From assembly GCA_039024635.1 (NCBI GenBank), contig JBCCQA010000001.1, positions 62,001 through 126,000 of the forward strand: a stretch of DNA of 64,000 nt, written 5' to 3'. This DNA comes from Kuafuiihalomonas sp039024635 (GTDB taxonomy: Bacteria; Myxococcota; Kuafuiibacteriia; Kuafuiibacteriales; Kuafuiibacteriaceae). The notes beneath the pieces were generated by a model, which saw only the letters and a program-made list of their open reading frames with translations, ran no database searches and was not told the DNA's origin. This document shows, piece after piece, positions 54,130-63,923 of the stretch; position 1 is the stretch's first letter, and each line of letters begins with the position of its first letter. The position numbers and the translations under genes are program-made.

Positions 54130-56789
54130 GACGAGGCCTCTTGTTCTGGGGCCTGAGCTCCATCGTCCTCGCGAGCTGTGGGGAAGACGTCGACGATGAG
54201 GCGGCGGACCTCGAACGACCTTCGGGTCTGGTTGCTGTCCCGCGCAGCGACACCCGGACCGATCTGATCATCGCCGACTCCGAAGCCGACGGTCTTCGGG
54301 TGCTCCAGCTGGACGGCGGTGATGACGTTTCTCTTCGAAGCAACTTCGTGGGCGGTCCCGCAGTTTTCAAGCCCGTGCTCGTTCCGGCGCCGGGCTTTCC
54401 GACCGAGGCGGCGGCTCATGCCGGCACGGTGGCGACGGCGACGAGTGCCACCCGTCGGGCTTTCGCTCTCGCGCCGGGCAGCGACACCCTTCACGTAACC
54501 TGGATCCCGACCCAACCCTTCGCCGTCAGCTCGACCCGTCTCGAAGGTCACCGCCGAATTGGGAGCCTGGCCATCAACTCGCCGAGCGTCGGGACTTCGA
54601 CCCTGGCCAGTCTGAGCCTGCTCGATCTCGACCCCGGCCTGCGCGATTTCTTGCCCGTCGACCTCGTCGTGACCGACGAGCTCGGCGTCGAGGATGAGGC
54701 GTGCGGTGACAACACCGGCGTCCTGACCCGAGCCCTGCTCTTGCTCCAGGCCCGAAGCGATGCCGCCGCGCCCGGCGCACTGCTCGCTCTGGACCTCTTG
54801 ACGGCGGAGCCCGGCGAGCTCTGTGCATTCGACGGCAGCAGCTTTCCTATGCTGGTGCGGGCCAACTCAGGGGTCGTGGGGGCACGGCTCTTACGGGTCC
54901 CGGCGCCCGCCAACGCCCGTGAACTCGTCCTGGTTCCGGACGGCCTCGTGGTGGTCACGGTCGATGCATCCGAGGGTGGGGCCGGCCTCGCCTTTGTACC
55001 CGGCCTGAACAACACGCTCTCCGTCCTCACCTCCTCGGTGGCGACCGGCGGGCCGGCCAGCGGCGCCTTCGCGCTTCCGGCCGGAAGCTCAGGTCCTGCC
55101 GGCTTTGCTTGGCTGCGCTCGGATGAGCCCATCATGGAGACCTTCCTCTGTTCGGAACCTTCGACGCCGCTTTGTGTATCTTCGACACTCGCCGTCAGCG
55201 GTCCTTACGACGTCCCCGAAGAGGGGCTTGTCTCCGGCCCCGGCCGACTGGTCTTGCGAGAGTCTGCGGTCGTCGCGGCCGCTTTCGGGTTCAGCCCCTT
55301 CCGACTCAGCGACGCGGTGGGTGGCTTGGCCGACGTGACCGCGACCGCGCTAGAGGAGGGCGTCAACGTCGGTGTTGCGGCTCTCGTGCATCGAGACGGT
55401 GTGGTCAGCATTCTCTCCGGCCCGCCCAGCCAGCTGTCCTACGTGACCCAACGAGAGCGGGACTTCGTCGACGAGGGCGAGGTCACGACCCGAGCCCAAC
55501 GCCGCTTCGCCGAGATTTCGCCCCGGAACGAGCTGGGGGCGCGGACGGGTCCGCCCGGCTGCGCCAATGTGTCCACCGACGAAGACGTCACGCGCGAGCT
55601 CGACGCGGACCGCTGGTTCGTCGGTCAGGCGCCCTTCGCCTGCATCGACGATCCCGACAACGCTGACGAGGACGCCGCGGACTTCCAGAGCATTCGCTCG
55701 CCCACCGACTGCCCCGACGTGGTCATCGAGCCTCGTCCGCTTGATGGTGTTTTTCGAGCCAGCTTCCAGGGTGCACTGTTCGAAGGGACAGCCAACGACA
55801 TACTCGAGACTGCACTCTTTTCGTTCAGCGAGTCCGAGATCGAAGTGTTCTATGAGTCCGTGCTCCCACCCGTCGACTTCGTGGAGCGGGAGATTCGGGT
55901 TGGAGATGCGGTGCACTTTTTTGCCACCTGCGAGGCCATCGATGGTCCTGACATCGAGGTCGCCATCGCGTCGCCGACATCCGTGGCCGAGGGCGCGGGG
56001 GTGGTTCAGCTCGTCGAGCCTCAGCGGCTTCGATTCGACTTCGCCAATTTCTTCAGCCTGGAGCGGGAGACTTCGCCCCGCCAGATGGCCTTCGACCCAA
56101 GCGTGGACGGACCCTTCGCCTTCGCGCGTCTCTGCGAGTCGGTGCGGGTCGACCGTATCGAGGTCTTTCCGCGAAGTGCAGAGGCGGTGCTCAGCCGTGA
56201 GACCGACGGCGGCGACATCATCGAGGTCGTCGATCGTGTACCGGTGGAGGGCAATCGGGCTCGATTCACCCGAGGCATCCGCTTCGAATGGGAGGCTCAG
56301 GATGGCTTCGCCTGTCTTCACCAGCAGGGCACGGACCGTCGGGATCCCGAGACGGGCCAGATTCCCGATGCTCCGAACCAGCGGCCCTTGGTCACCTGCG
56401 GAGGCCAAGAGTGCGTCCCCGCCCGGACCGAAGTCCCCTGCGCCAACTCGATCGACTGTGGGCCAGGCCGCAATTGTGTCGGAGGCTCTGCTCGGGACTG
56501 TGCGGGGGTGTGCGTCCGGGACTGCACCTCTTTCGGCGCCTGCTTCGTCGGGTTGATCCAGCGGAGCTGCCCGGAAATCGAGCTCCAGGTAAACGGAGAC
56601 GACCCCGTCCTCGTGGATCTGAACCCCGCCAACGCCACGGCCGGCGGCATCCGATTCCCGGGCGCGGTCCCCGAAGAAGCCGTCCACGTGCCCAATCGGG
56701 ACTCGGTCTTCGTGAGTTTTCCCGGTTCTCGAACCCTCCGGGAGCTCCGTTTCACCGAGGAAGGCATCTCCGTGGGCCTGCTCCGCTGA
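54126..56789 (+). CDS. Very large lipoprotein with Cys-rich C-terminal region
   Basis: The 887-residue protein uses TTG 54126, overlapping the previous stop. A lipoprotein signal peptide (LSSIVLASC) is followed by a long beta-rich region similar in style to the upstream lipoprotein. Near the C-terminus (about 770-850) is a Cys-rich stretch with TCGGQECVPARTEVPC, DCGPGRNCVGG, DCAGVCVRDCT and GACFVG, resembling the C-x-C-pattern regions of myxobacterial surface proteins. No catalytic motif is recognised. The two lipoproteins probably form one unit, perhaps with the FHA genes that follow 70 bases later. Confidence 0.75.
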   Translation: MRRGLLFWGLSSIVLASCGEDVDDEAADLERPSGLVAVPRSDTRTDLIIADSEADGLRVLQLDGGDDVSLRSNFVGGPAVFKPVLVPAPGFPTEAAAHAGTVATATSATRRAFALAPGSDTLHVTWIPTQPFAVSSTRLEGHRRIGSLAINSPSVGTSTLASLSLLDLDPGLRDFLPVDLVVTDELGVEDEACGDNTGVLTRALLLLQARSDAAAPGALLALDLLTAEPGELCAFDGSSFPMLVRANSGVVGARLLRVPAPANARELVLVPDGLVVVTVDASEGGAGLAFVPGLNNTLSVLTSSVATGGPASGAFALPAGSSGPAGFAWLRSDEPIMETFLCSEPSTPLCVSSTLAVSGPYDVPEEGLVSGPGRLVLRESAVVAAAFGFSPFRLSDAVGGLADVTATALEEGVNVGVAALVHRDGVVSILSGPPSQLSYVTQRERDFVDEGEVTTRAQRRFAEISPRNELGARTGPPGCANVSTDEDVTRELDADRWFVGQAPFACIDDPDNADEDAADFQSIRSPTDCPDVVIEPRPLDGVFRASFQGALFEGTANDILETALFSFSESEIEVFYESVLPPVDFVEREIRVGDAVHFFATCEAIDGPDIEVAIASPTSVAEGAGVVQLVEPQRLRFDFANFFSLERETSPRQMAFDPSVDGPFAFARLCESVRVDRIEVFPRSAEAVLSRETDGGDIIEVVDRVPVEGNRARFTRGIRFEWEAQDGFACLHQQGTDRRDPETGQIPDAPNQRPLVTCGGQECVPARTEVPCANSIDCGPGRNCVGGSARDCAGVCVRDCTSFGACFVGLIQRSCPEIELQVNGDDPVLVDLNPANATAGGIRFPGAVPEEAVHVPNRDSVFVSFPGSRTLRELRFTEEGISVGLLR

Positions 56790-56862
56790 TCCGCAGGGTC
56801 GGCTGCGATTCTTGCAGTCGAGCCGCTGCTCTCATATGAACTCAGCGGCGGACCGAGCGGGC

Positions 56863-58845
56863 ATGCTTCATCTCACGATCAACGAAAAGGGCGGCGGGTC
56901 TCGCCGAGAGAGCTTCGAGAAGGAGGAGGTCACGATCGGTCGCGTGCAGGGCAACGACGTGATCTTGCCTAAAGGGAACATCAGCAAGCGTCACTCCCGT
57001 CTCGTCTTCAAAGACAACAAGGTGGTCATCGTCGACCTCAAGTCGACCAATGGGACCTATGTCAACGGCAAGAAGATCACCGCCCCTCAGGTCGTGAAGT
57101 CCTCGGACAAGATCTACATCGGCGATTTCACCCTTCAGATCGACACCAACGGCGACTCGGGCTCGCCTGCCCATCGGGAGGAGGAGATCGACCTCTTCGG
57201 CGGGGATGCGCCGGACGGACCAGGCCCCGGCCTGCTCGACGACGACTTCGAGCAGGAGTTCGGGAGCGGCTTCGGGTCTCCGGAGATCGAGCCAGGGGGA
57301 CTGCCCGAGGCCCAGCTCGAGCCCCCGCTGGCTGCGCCGGCGCCCGAACCCGACCCGGAACCGGAGCCCGTTTCTTTGGCGCCGCCTGAGCCTGAGCCCC
57401 TGCCGCTTCCTCTCACGCCCGAACCCGAGCCGGACCCGCCGACAAAAGCGGCTCCGGAGCCCGAGCCCCGGCCAACGGCGGCGGAGTCTCCGCCCCCAGC
57501 GGACGGTGGGCGACCTCGGCGTCCGCCCTCAGTGGTTCGGCCGGTGCCGCGGCCGACCGGGGCCCCGGCACCCAGCTCCACCTCTTCCGAATCCCTCCCC
57601 CTCATTACGGGCCCCGCTACCCCTGCGGCCGATGGGCCTACGCATCGTGAGGCCCGGGCTTTCCTCCTTCATGAACTCGTTCAGACCCTCGGTCTGAGGA
57701 GTTCGACGGCGGCGGAACGGGTCGAACGGCGGGCGGAGATCCGACAGGTGGCGGAGCGTTGCGCGGCCTGGGAAGCGGCTTCCGGTCGCGTGCCTCCAGG
57801 CCACGTCGATGCCTTGGTATCGGAGCTCACCCGCATGGCCACCGACTTCGAGCCTTTGTCCGCCTTCCTGGATGACCCCGAGTGTGTGGAACTCGTCGTG
57901 GGCTCGGACCTCGAGATCCAAGTCGACAAGGTCGGTCGACTCGAGAAGTCCGGCGTCCGCATCCCTCACCCTGGACGACTGGACGAGCTCATCCGACAGC
58001 TCTCTGCGCTGGGGGGCATGGACGAAGAACCCGAGGACTTCGTCGACCTGCGCCTTGGGGATGGGACCCGGGTCGTCGCTGCGCTCCCGCCCACGGCCTT
58101 TCGGGGGCCGCTCCTCTCCATTCGCAAGACGCAGCGCGAAGCCTTCAGTCTTGCTCACCTCGAGGAGTACGGGGGCCTGTCGGCATCCATGCGGGCCTTC
58201 TTGGATCAGCTTCTCCAGTCGAGGACCAATGTCCTCGTCGTGGCTGGGCCTGGCGTGTCGCCCAACGCGACCCTGAACGCCCTCGCCCTCGGCCTTCCCC
58301 CCGAGGATCGTCTCGGCACCCTGGAGCATGGAATCGAGCTCCACCTCGGCAGCGACCGATGGGCGGTAGCGCTCGAGCCGGGACACTCCATGGCCGACCT
58401 GGCCGAGCGCGCTCGTGCCTTCCAGTGCGAGCGCTTGGTGGTCGGGGACGCGCTGGCCGAGGCCGACGAGGTCCTCGACGCCGTTCGAGGCTCGCTCACT
58501 GGCTCTCTTCTCGGCATTTCGGCTCGGGACGCTGCGGAGGCGCTGGAGCGCCTTCTGCAAGCATCGACCATGGATCGCGACACCTTGGTCGAGGTTTGCC
58601 CCATTGTCTTGGTGGAGCGGAGATTCGCCGACAACACCCGACGCATTACGCAGATTGCCGTGGCCGAGGTCGACGACGACGAGTTCGAGATTGAGGAGCT
58701 CTTTTGTTTCCGTTTCGAAGGCGTGGGCGCCGATGGCGTGACCAAGGGACGGTTTGAGTCGGCAGGAGAGGTCCCCAAGTCACTGGCCCGACGGGTCGAA
58801 CGAGGTGACCTGCAGCTCGACCTTCAGCTCCTGCGGGGCTCGTGA
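56863..58845 (+). CDS. FHA domain fused to inactive CpaF/TadA-like ATPase
   Basis: The 660-residue protein from ATG 56863 (56836 is possible) has an N-terminal FHA domain (TIGRVQGNDVILPKGNISKRHSRLVF, STNGTYVNG), a Pro/Glu-rich linker at about 105-260 and a C-terminal secretion-ATPase domain of CpaF type (VELVVGSDLEIQVDKVGRLEKSGVRI, RLGDGTRVVAALPPTAFRGPLLSIRK). Where the P-loop GGTGSGKTT is expected the sequence is AGPGVSPNATLNALA, without Lys. Walker B reads ERLVVGDALAEAD instead of DRIIVGEVRGGEA, and the TTIHAN motif is GISARD. It is therefore likely a pseudo-ATPase that binds phosphothreonine partners. Confidence 0.85.
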   Translation: MLHLTINEKGGGSRRESFEKEEVTIGRVQGNDVILPKGNISKRHSRLVFKDNKVVIVDLKSTNGTYVNGKKITAPQVVKSSDKIYIGDFTLQIDTNGDSGSPAHREEEIDLFGGDAPDGPGPGLLDDDFEQEFGSGFGSPEIEPGGLPEAQLEPPLAAPAPEPDPEPEPVSLAPPEPEPLPLPLTPEPEPDPPTKAAPEPEPRPTAAESPPPADGGRPRRPPSVVRPVPRPTGAPAPSSTSSESLPLITGPATPAADGPTHREARAFLLHELVQTLGLRSSTAAERVERRAEIRQVAERCAAWEAASGRVPPGHVDALVSELTRMATDFEPLSAFLDDPECVELVVGSDLEIQVDKVGRLEKSGVRIPHPGRLDELIRQLSALGGMDEEPEDFVDLRLGDGTRVVAALPPTAFRGPLLSIRKTQREAFSLAHLEEYGGLSASMRAFLDQLLQSRTNVLVVAGPGVSPNATLNALALGLPPEDRLGTLEHGIELHLGSDRWAVALEPGHSMADLAERARAFQCERLVVGDALAEADEVLDAVRGSLTGSLLGISARDAAEALERLLQASTMDRDTLVEVCPIVLVERRFADNTRRITQIAVAEVDDDEFEIEELFCFRFEGVGADGVTKGRFESAGEVPKSLARRVERGDLQLDLQLLRGS

Positions 58846-60326
58846 CCGACTCCGGCTGTTTCCTGGTCGTCGAAGCCCCCGACGAGGCCGACGAAAAACG
58901 CGTCCCTCTCGGTGAGAGCTCCGTCGTAATCGGTCGGGACGAGGGCGCGGACGTACCCATCGAAGATCCGAAGCTCAGTCGTCGTCACGCCGCTTTCCGG
59001 ATGATCGACGGCCACCCTTACGTCGAGGATCTGGGCAGCATCAATGGGGTCAAGGTGCGGGGGCGGCGCATCGAAGAGCGTCGACGCCTGCGAGACGGCG
59101 AGCGCGTCCGGCTCGGAAATACGCGGGTTCGGGTCCAAGCCACCGACCTTCCCCCGCCCACGACCTCCTTAGGACCCCGGCTCTTGGGCCCCGATCTCGA
59201 GCTCTCCCTCGGGCGAGCGATTCGCGTGGGTCGCACGTCGGACTGCCAGCTGCGATCGGAGGATCCGACGGTTTCCCGTTTCCACGCCATGATCGAGCCC
59301 ACCCCCCCCACCGTTCGGGACATGGACTCGGCCCACGGCGTCTTCGTGAACGATCGCCGGGTACGACGGGCGCGACTGAAAGACGGCGACGAGCTGCGCT
59401 TCGGCAAGCTGGGCTTCGAAGTAGAAATCCCGATGGACGTGGAGGGCCCACGCGAACTGGAGCCCTGGCGTTCTCCTTGGCCGCGGCGTGTGGGAGGCCT
59501 CATTTTGGGTCTGTTGCTGTTGGGCGGCTTGGGTTTGGGGCTGAGTCGAGGCCGTAATGCCTCCCTGGCCGATGGGTCAGGGCCGACCCCTTCGGCCGAG
59601 GTCGAAGCACCGTCCGCGGCGCCCGAAGAGCAGGCTTCCGAGCCTGTGCTCGCCATCCGCGAAACGCTGGAGCCCAGTTCACCGAAGGCGCCTGTCGCAG
59701 TTCCCCCGGTGCGTCGGCGAGTGCGAGCAGTAGCGCCAAAGCAAGAGAGCTTCTCCGCGCCGCCTTCGTGGAGGGCCGGCTTGAGGGCCTACTTCGCCGG
59801 CGAACCCAAGCTGGCCCGTGCCCGGGCTCGCGCCCCCGAGCTTGTCGCCTGGCTCGACGAAGCCGAAACGCGACACGCACGGGCCCTCACCGAGGTCAGC
59901 AACGACGTTGAGCGGGCGAAGCTGTTGCTGGGCGCCTTGGCTCGCACCGAAGCTCGGGTCTCGACGCAGGTCTCGCCCATGCGGCGTGATCTGAGGGTGC
60001 TCTTGGCCGCGGCTTTCGCTGAGGACGCGGAGCGTCTGCTCGAGCAGTCTCGGGAGGCGAGCGCCTACCAGCACCTCATGGAGGCCCGGGCCTTGGATGC
60101 CGAGCACCCTCGGGTTCGGGCGTTGGCCGCGCGCCTCGACAGCGCTGCCCGGACTCAGGCCAAAAAAGCCGAGTCTCTGTCCAGGGCTGGGGACCAGAGG
60201 GCTTGCGGGGCCTGGAGGAAAGTGGCCGCAATGACCAGCCCGTCTAGTCGACTAGGGCGAGAGGCTCGTGGCGCCTTGGCTCGGGCCTGTGAAGAGCATG
60301 AAGTCAGCGGTCCGCCGAAGGGATGA
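58842..60326 (+). CDS. Double-FHA membrane protein
   Basis: The 494-residue protein starts at GTG overlapping the previous stop. FHA1 at about 25-100 has IGRDEGADVPIEDPKLSRRHAAF and SINGVKVRG. FHA2 at about 120-195 has VGRTSDCQLRSEDPTVSRFHAMI, with SAHGVFVND in place of the NG turn. A membrane helix lies at about 216-233 (GGLILGLLLLGGLGLGLS), then a Pro/Ala-rich linker and a helical, TPR-like region with AEDAERLLEQSREASAYQHLMEARALDAEHP. It is coupled to the FHA-pseudo-ATPase gene. No Ser/Thr kinase is in the window. Its 3' end overlaps mlaC by 23 bp tail to tail. Confidence 0.85.
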   Translation: MTDSGCFLVVEAPDEADEKRVPLGESSVVIGRDEGADVPIEDPKLSRRHAAFRMIDGHPYVEDLGSINGVKVRGRRIEERRRLRDGERVRLGNTRVRVQATDLPPPTTSLGPRLLGPDLELSLGRAIRVGRTSDCQLRSEDPTVSRFHAMIEPTPPTVRDMDSAHGVFVNDRRVRRARLKDGDELRFGKLGFEVEIPMDVEGPRELEPWRSPWPRRVGGLILGLLLLGGLGLGLSRGRNASLADGSGPTPSAEVEAPSAAPEEQASEPVLAIRETLEPSSPKAPVAVPPVRRRVRAVAPKQESFSAPPSWRAGLRAYFAGEPKLARARARAPELVAWLDEAETRHARALTEVSNDVERAKLLLGALARTEARVSTQVSPMRRDLRVLLAAAFAEDAERLLEQSREASAYQHLMEARALDAEHPRVRALAARLDSAARTQAKKAESLSRAGDQRACGAWRKVAAMTSPSSRLGREARGALARACEEHEVSGPPKG

Positions 60327-60951
60327 ATTCACCCTTCCCGGACTCCACTTCTTCGAGCTTCGCCCGAAGGCGACCCATGAGGCCTTCCCATCCGCCGTTT
60401 CGTATCTGTTCTCGGAACTCGGACTTGTAGGTGCGGACGGTGCTCATGCCGTTCGTTTCGAGGTCCCACATCTTCCAAGCTTCCGGAGTGCGGACGAGGT
60501 GGAAGACCAGGCCGATACTTCGTCCTCTTGTATGAACCAAGGCTTCGAGCTCCGCCTCGTCCTCCTCTACGCTTTCCTCCAACCACTCGATCCGCAGGTC
60601 GCCTTCCCTTTCCTCCTTCTTCTCCAGGGCCAGTCGCAGCTTGCTGCGGTAGGAGGCCTCGATTAGGCTGCGCAGGAGCTTGCCAAAGGCCTTCTTCTGA
60701 GGCTCGGACAGCTCCGACCACCGTCGACGCCCGAGAGAAGCAGAGACCATCCGGTCCCAGTCGATGGCTTGCTGAATGAGACCGTCGGCGTCGGCACGCC
60801 AGGCTTCACCAGCCTCGGTACCGGACTTGGCGGGACGGTTCGCGAGAGCTCGGGCCTCTTCGATGCGATCTTCGACCCAGTCCTTGGGAGCAGGAGCAGC
60901 AGCCAACAGCAGGCTCAAAGCGGCGACGCTCACGGCCCCATCGTCGTTCAT
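60304..60951 (-). CDS. MlaC/Ttg2D-like phospholipid-binding periplasmic protein
   Basis: The 215-residue protein has a short N-terminal hydrophobic signal (VSVAALSLLLAAAP) and the MlaC family pattern: IDWDRMVSASLGRRRWSELSEPQKKAFGKLLRSLIEASYRSKL, then HTRGRSIGLVFHLVRTPEAWKMWDLETNGMSTVRTYKSEFREQIRNGGWEGLMGRLRAKL. MlaC shuttles phospholipid between outer- and inner-membrane Mla complexes. Other Mla genes are not adjacent; instead a TolC-type gene lies upstream, 48 bases away, on the same strand. Confidence 0.85.
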   Translation of the reverse strand: MNDDGAVSVAALSLLLAAAPAPKDWVEDRIEEARALANRPAKSGTEAGEAWRADADGLIQQAIDWDRMVSASLGRRRWSELSEPQKKAFGKLLRSLIEASYRSKLRLALEKKEEREGDLRIEWLEESVEEDEAELEALVHTRGRSIGLVFHLVRTPEAWKMWDLETNGMSTVRTYKSEFREQIRNGGWEGLMGRLRAKLEEVESGKGEFIPSADR

Positions 60952-60999
60952 CCCGGCGAGGAATCAAGGGAAGACCGGGATGTGCAGGCCCGCACGCCC

Positions 61000-62361
61000 T
61001 CAATCTCTTGCCCCGGCCTCTCGTGCCAGACGCCCCGTCGCTCGAGCCAGGCTCGCCAGTTCGAGGATGGTGTCGTAGCGGACCGTCTGAATCTCGGCTT
61101 CTGACGCCGCCCAGGCCAAGAAGGCGTCGATGAGCTCCGCCGCATCGCCCGTGCCGATGTCGTAGGCCAGAACGTTCGAGGTCAACCAACCCGACGCTGC
61201 GCGGTTGGCCCGCCCCAGCTGTTTGAGTCGCTCCAGGTTGCCCTCGAGACCGGCGTGAATGGCGCGAACCTCCAGCTCTGCCGCGCCCGTGGCCAGCTCC
61301 TCTTGGACCCGCCGAGTGCTGAGCTCCGCTTTGGCTTGCTCGAGTTCTGCCAGCTTCTGGACGACGTTCAGCTCCCACCGCAGGCCGACGCCGAGGCCGA
61401 AGTCCACGATGTTGTAGGGGTCGAAGATGAAGGGGTTGGTCTGGTCCGTAGCGTTGCTCTGGTAGGCGAAGTTGACGAGAGCGCCGAGCAGAAAGTCGGG
61501 CAGCAGACCCGCGGCGCGAAACTGCGCGAAGGCCTTCTGCGCGTCGACCACCGCACGTAGAGCGGCGAGGTCTGGTCGGCCAAGCCTTGCCTGCTCGATC
61601 ACGAGCTCCAGGGGAGGGGCGGAGGCAGGGATGGCTTCGTAGAGCGGTCGCCGGACGAAGCTCAGCTCTTCGGTTTGGGGAAGGCCGGTCAGAAGAAGGA
61701 GCGCCGCCGTGGCCTGCTTTCGGGCGGCTCGCGCCTCAGCCTCTCGAACGCTGAGGGTTCGAAGGACATACTCCAGTCGCAGTCGATCGTTCTCGGTCAC
61801 TTGAGCCGACTCGTCGTCCAGCAGCTCCTCGACCCGCTCCAGGATACCCTCCAAGGTGTTCTGACCGTCGGCAAGGGAACTCAAGAGCGACTCGACGAGC
61901 TGGATGGTCCAGAAGGCCCGCGCTACGTCGTACACGACTTGGGCCCGCGTCACGTCACTCTGGTGCTCCGCCGCCTCGACGAGGCTCTCGGTCGCTCGTT
62001 TGGCCCGCCGAATTTTTCCGAAGGTCGAGATGGGGACGAAGATCTGCGCCCCACCCCGGACGGCGAAGCCGAGTTCGCCGAAGTTCAAATCGCCCCCCAA
62101 AGACTGAGGGGTGATGGTCGAAATGTCGTTGCGAACCGCCGTCTTGGCCTCGGAAGTCGGTCCACCGATGAGCGTTTGCAGCTGGAAGGTCGGATAAGCC
62201 GCGGCGGCTGCTTGATCGAGCAAGGTCTCAGCTTCTGCGACCTGACTCACCGAGGCTTCGATATGGAGGTTCCGGTCCAGCGCCAGATCCACCAGCTGCG
62301 GCAGGTCGAGCTCGTCGGCACCCACGGCGACAAAGCCCGCGAAGGCGACTACCAGACTCAC
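61000..62361 (-). CDS. TolC-family outer-membrane efflux protein
   Basis: The 453-residue protein is read from GTG 62361, where a signal peptide (SLVVAFAGFVAVGA) begins directly; a longer frame from 62415 lacks one. The OEP family pattern is clear: LDLPQLVDLALDRNLHIEASVSQVAEAETLLDQAAAAAYP, long coiled-coil helices, LRTLSVREAEARAARKQATAALLLLTGLPQ and the repeated second half with LGRPDLAALRAVVDAQKAFAQFRAAGLLPDF. It forms a trimeric outer-membrane channel for efflux or type I secretion. No membrane-fusion protein or pump is adjacent. Confidence 0.93.
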   Translation of the reverse strand: MSLVVAFAGFVAVGADELDLPQLVDLALDRNLHIEASVSQVAEAETLLDQAAAAAYPTFQLQTLIGGPTSEAKTAVRNDISTITPQSLGGDLNFGELGFAVRGGAQIFVPISTFGKIRRAKRATESLVEAAEHQSDVTRAQVVYDVARAFWTIQLVESLLSSLADGQNTLEGILERVEELLDDESAQVTENDRLRLEYVLRTLSVREAEARAARKQATAALLLLTGLPQTEELSFVRRPLYEAIPASAPPLELVIEQARLGRPDLAALRAVVDAQKAFAQFRAAGLLPDFLLGALVNFAYQSNATDQTNPFIFDPYNIVDFGLGVGLRWELNVVQKLAELEQAKAELSTRRVQEELATGAAELEVRAIHAGLEGNLERLKQLGRANRAASGWLTSNVLAYDIGTGDAAELIDAFLAWAASEAEIQTVRYDTILELASLARATGRLAREAGARD

Positions 62362-62429
62362 GTTCGGCCGGCGGTAACAGACCCATCGTTGACAGGCAAC
62401 TGGCGGCCCCGCCACATGACGGCGCTCCC

Positions 62430-63923
62430 ATGCTCGGTGCGATACTGGCCGCCATCGTCTCGGGGGTCCTCTACTTCTTGGGCTTCACGGGTTTCGGGTA
62501 TTGGCCCCTGATCTTCGTCTTCCTGGTGCCAATGTTCGTCGTGGTCGAAGAGCGGAGCGACCTCGCCGCTTTCGGTCTCGGCGAGATCGCGGGAACGGTC
62601 GCCATGTACGGCGGCTTCTATTGGGTCGCCCATCTCCTTCAGCTCTTCGCCCACTTGAGCGCGCCCCTCGCCTTCCTGGGTCTTACGCTGCTGTGCATCT
62701 ACAACGGAGGAACCTTGGGGCTGGAGGCCCTGATCTACGTCCGCATGCGCCGTCAGAATTGGCATCCGGCTTTGTGTGGGGCGGTCGCGATGACCGCGGT
62801 GGAGGCCAGCTACCCGCTTCTCTTTCCCAACTACGCCGCCAACGCGCTCTATCGCACGCCGCTCTTGACCCAGCCCGTCGAGCTCTTTGGCATGGCCGCG
62901 CTCGGCGTCCTGGTGGGAGGCGTCAACGGGGCTCTCGCTGGAGCCTGGCGCAACCGAGGCGACCGGAGCATCGCCCTTCGCCATGGAGCCGCGGCGGCCT
63001 CGCTTCTCGCTGGCTTCGCGATCTACGGCGCCGTTCGTATCCCCATGCTCGAAGAGGCGATCGAGGACGCACCGACGATGAAGGTCGCCCTCATCCAGGC
63101 CAACCATGGGGCGGGCAGTGGCGTCAGCCGCAAGAAGCAGTCCGAAGACCACCGCCGGATGACCCGCCGCGCTCATCGCAGCCACCCCGACCTGGACTTG
63201 GTGGTCTGGCCCGAATCAGGCTACGGAGGCGCCATTCGACGTGAGCAAGAAGACTTGCTTTACGTCACCGGAGGGACCCCGGTCCCGGTCGCCCTCGGCG
63301 TGACGACGGTGGAGTATCCTGAGGGTGAGCGACGCCTAAGCTACAATTCGGCGGTACTGACTTCGACCAGCGCTCAGCGGATCGGACTCTACGATAAGAT
63401 TGAGCTTCTGATGTTCGGCGAAGGTCTACCCTTCGAAGAGACGGTTCCCGCCATACGTGAGTGGTTCCCACAGGCTGCCCGTTTCGAGCGCGGCCGGCGT
63501 TTTGAGCATCTGGTTCATCCCTCTGGCATCCGAATGATGCCTCTCATCTGCTACGAAGATCTCTTGCCGGCACTGGTCCGGAGGCTGTGGACGAAGGCGG
63601 GACCGGCCGACGTGCTTCTCAACTTGACGAACGACAGCTGGTACGGTGATAGCCACGAGCCACGCACGCACTTGGCACTTGCGACCTTCCGCAGTATCGA
63701 GGCCCGCAGGTCCATGATCCGCTCGACCAACACCGGCGTCAGCGCGTTCATCGATCCGCTGGGTCGCATCGCCGACAGCACACCCCAGTACGAATCGGCG
63801 ACTCTCGTGGGAGAGGTGGCCATCCTCAAAAGCGGTACTTCGCTTTTCATGCGCATCGGCAACGTGTTGGGCTACGCGGCAATCGCATGGGCTCTTTTCG
63901 CTGTCTTCTGGCGGCGGCGCTAG
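62430..63923 (+). CDS. lnt: Apolipoprotein N-acyltransferase Lnt
   Basis: The 497-residue protein has about six N-terminal membrane helices (including SGVLYFLGFTGFGYWPLIFVFLVPMF) and a C-terminal nitrilase-type domain. The catalytic Glu is in DLVVWPESGYGG, the Lys in LYDKIELLMFGE and the Cys in MPLICYEDLLP, followed by NLTNDSWYG and IEARRSMIRSTNTGVSAFIDPLG. It transfers an acyl chain to the N-terminal Cys of lipoproteins in the inner membrane, relevant to the many lipoproteins here. A lipoprotein gene starts inside its last codons. Confidence 0.95.
   Translation: MLGAILAAIVSGVLYFLGFTGFGYWPLIFVFLVPMFVVVEERSDLAAFGLGEIAGTVAMYGGFYWVAHLLQLFAHLSAPLAFLGLTLLCIYNGGTLGLEALIYVRMRRQNWHPALCGAVAMTAVEASYPLLFPNYAANALYRTPLLTQPVELFGMAALGVLVGGVNGALAGAWRNRGDRSIALRHGAAAASLLAGFAIYGAVRIPMLEEAIEDAPTMKVALIQANHGAGSGVSRKKQSEDHRRMTRRAHRSHPDLDLVVWPESGYGGAIRREQEDLLYVTGGTPVPVALGVTTVEYPEGERRLSYNSAVLTSTSAQRIGLYDKIELLMFGEGLPFEETVPAIREWFPQAARFERGRRFEHLVHPSGIRMMPLICYEDLLPALVRRLWTKAGPADVLLNLTNDSWYGDSHEPRTHLALATFRSIEARRSMIRSTNTGVSAFIDPLGRIADSTPQYESATLVGEVAILKSGTSLFMRIGNVLGYAAIAWALFAVFWRRR

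Noticed and set aside
55350..56687. Open frame of 445 codons opposite the large lipoprotein gene
   Set aside because: Antisense to a gene with a clear signal peptide and Cys motifs; the translation has no recognisable domain, and long antisense frames are common at this GC content.
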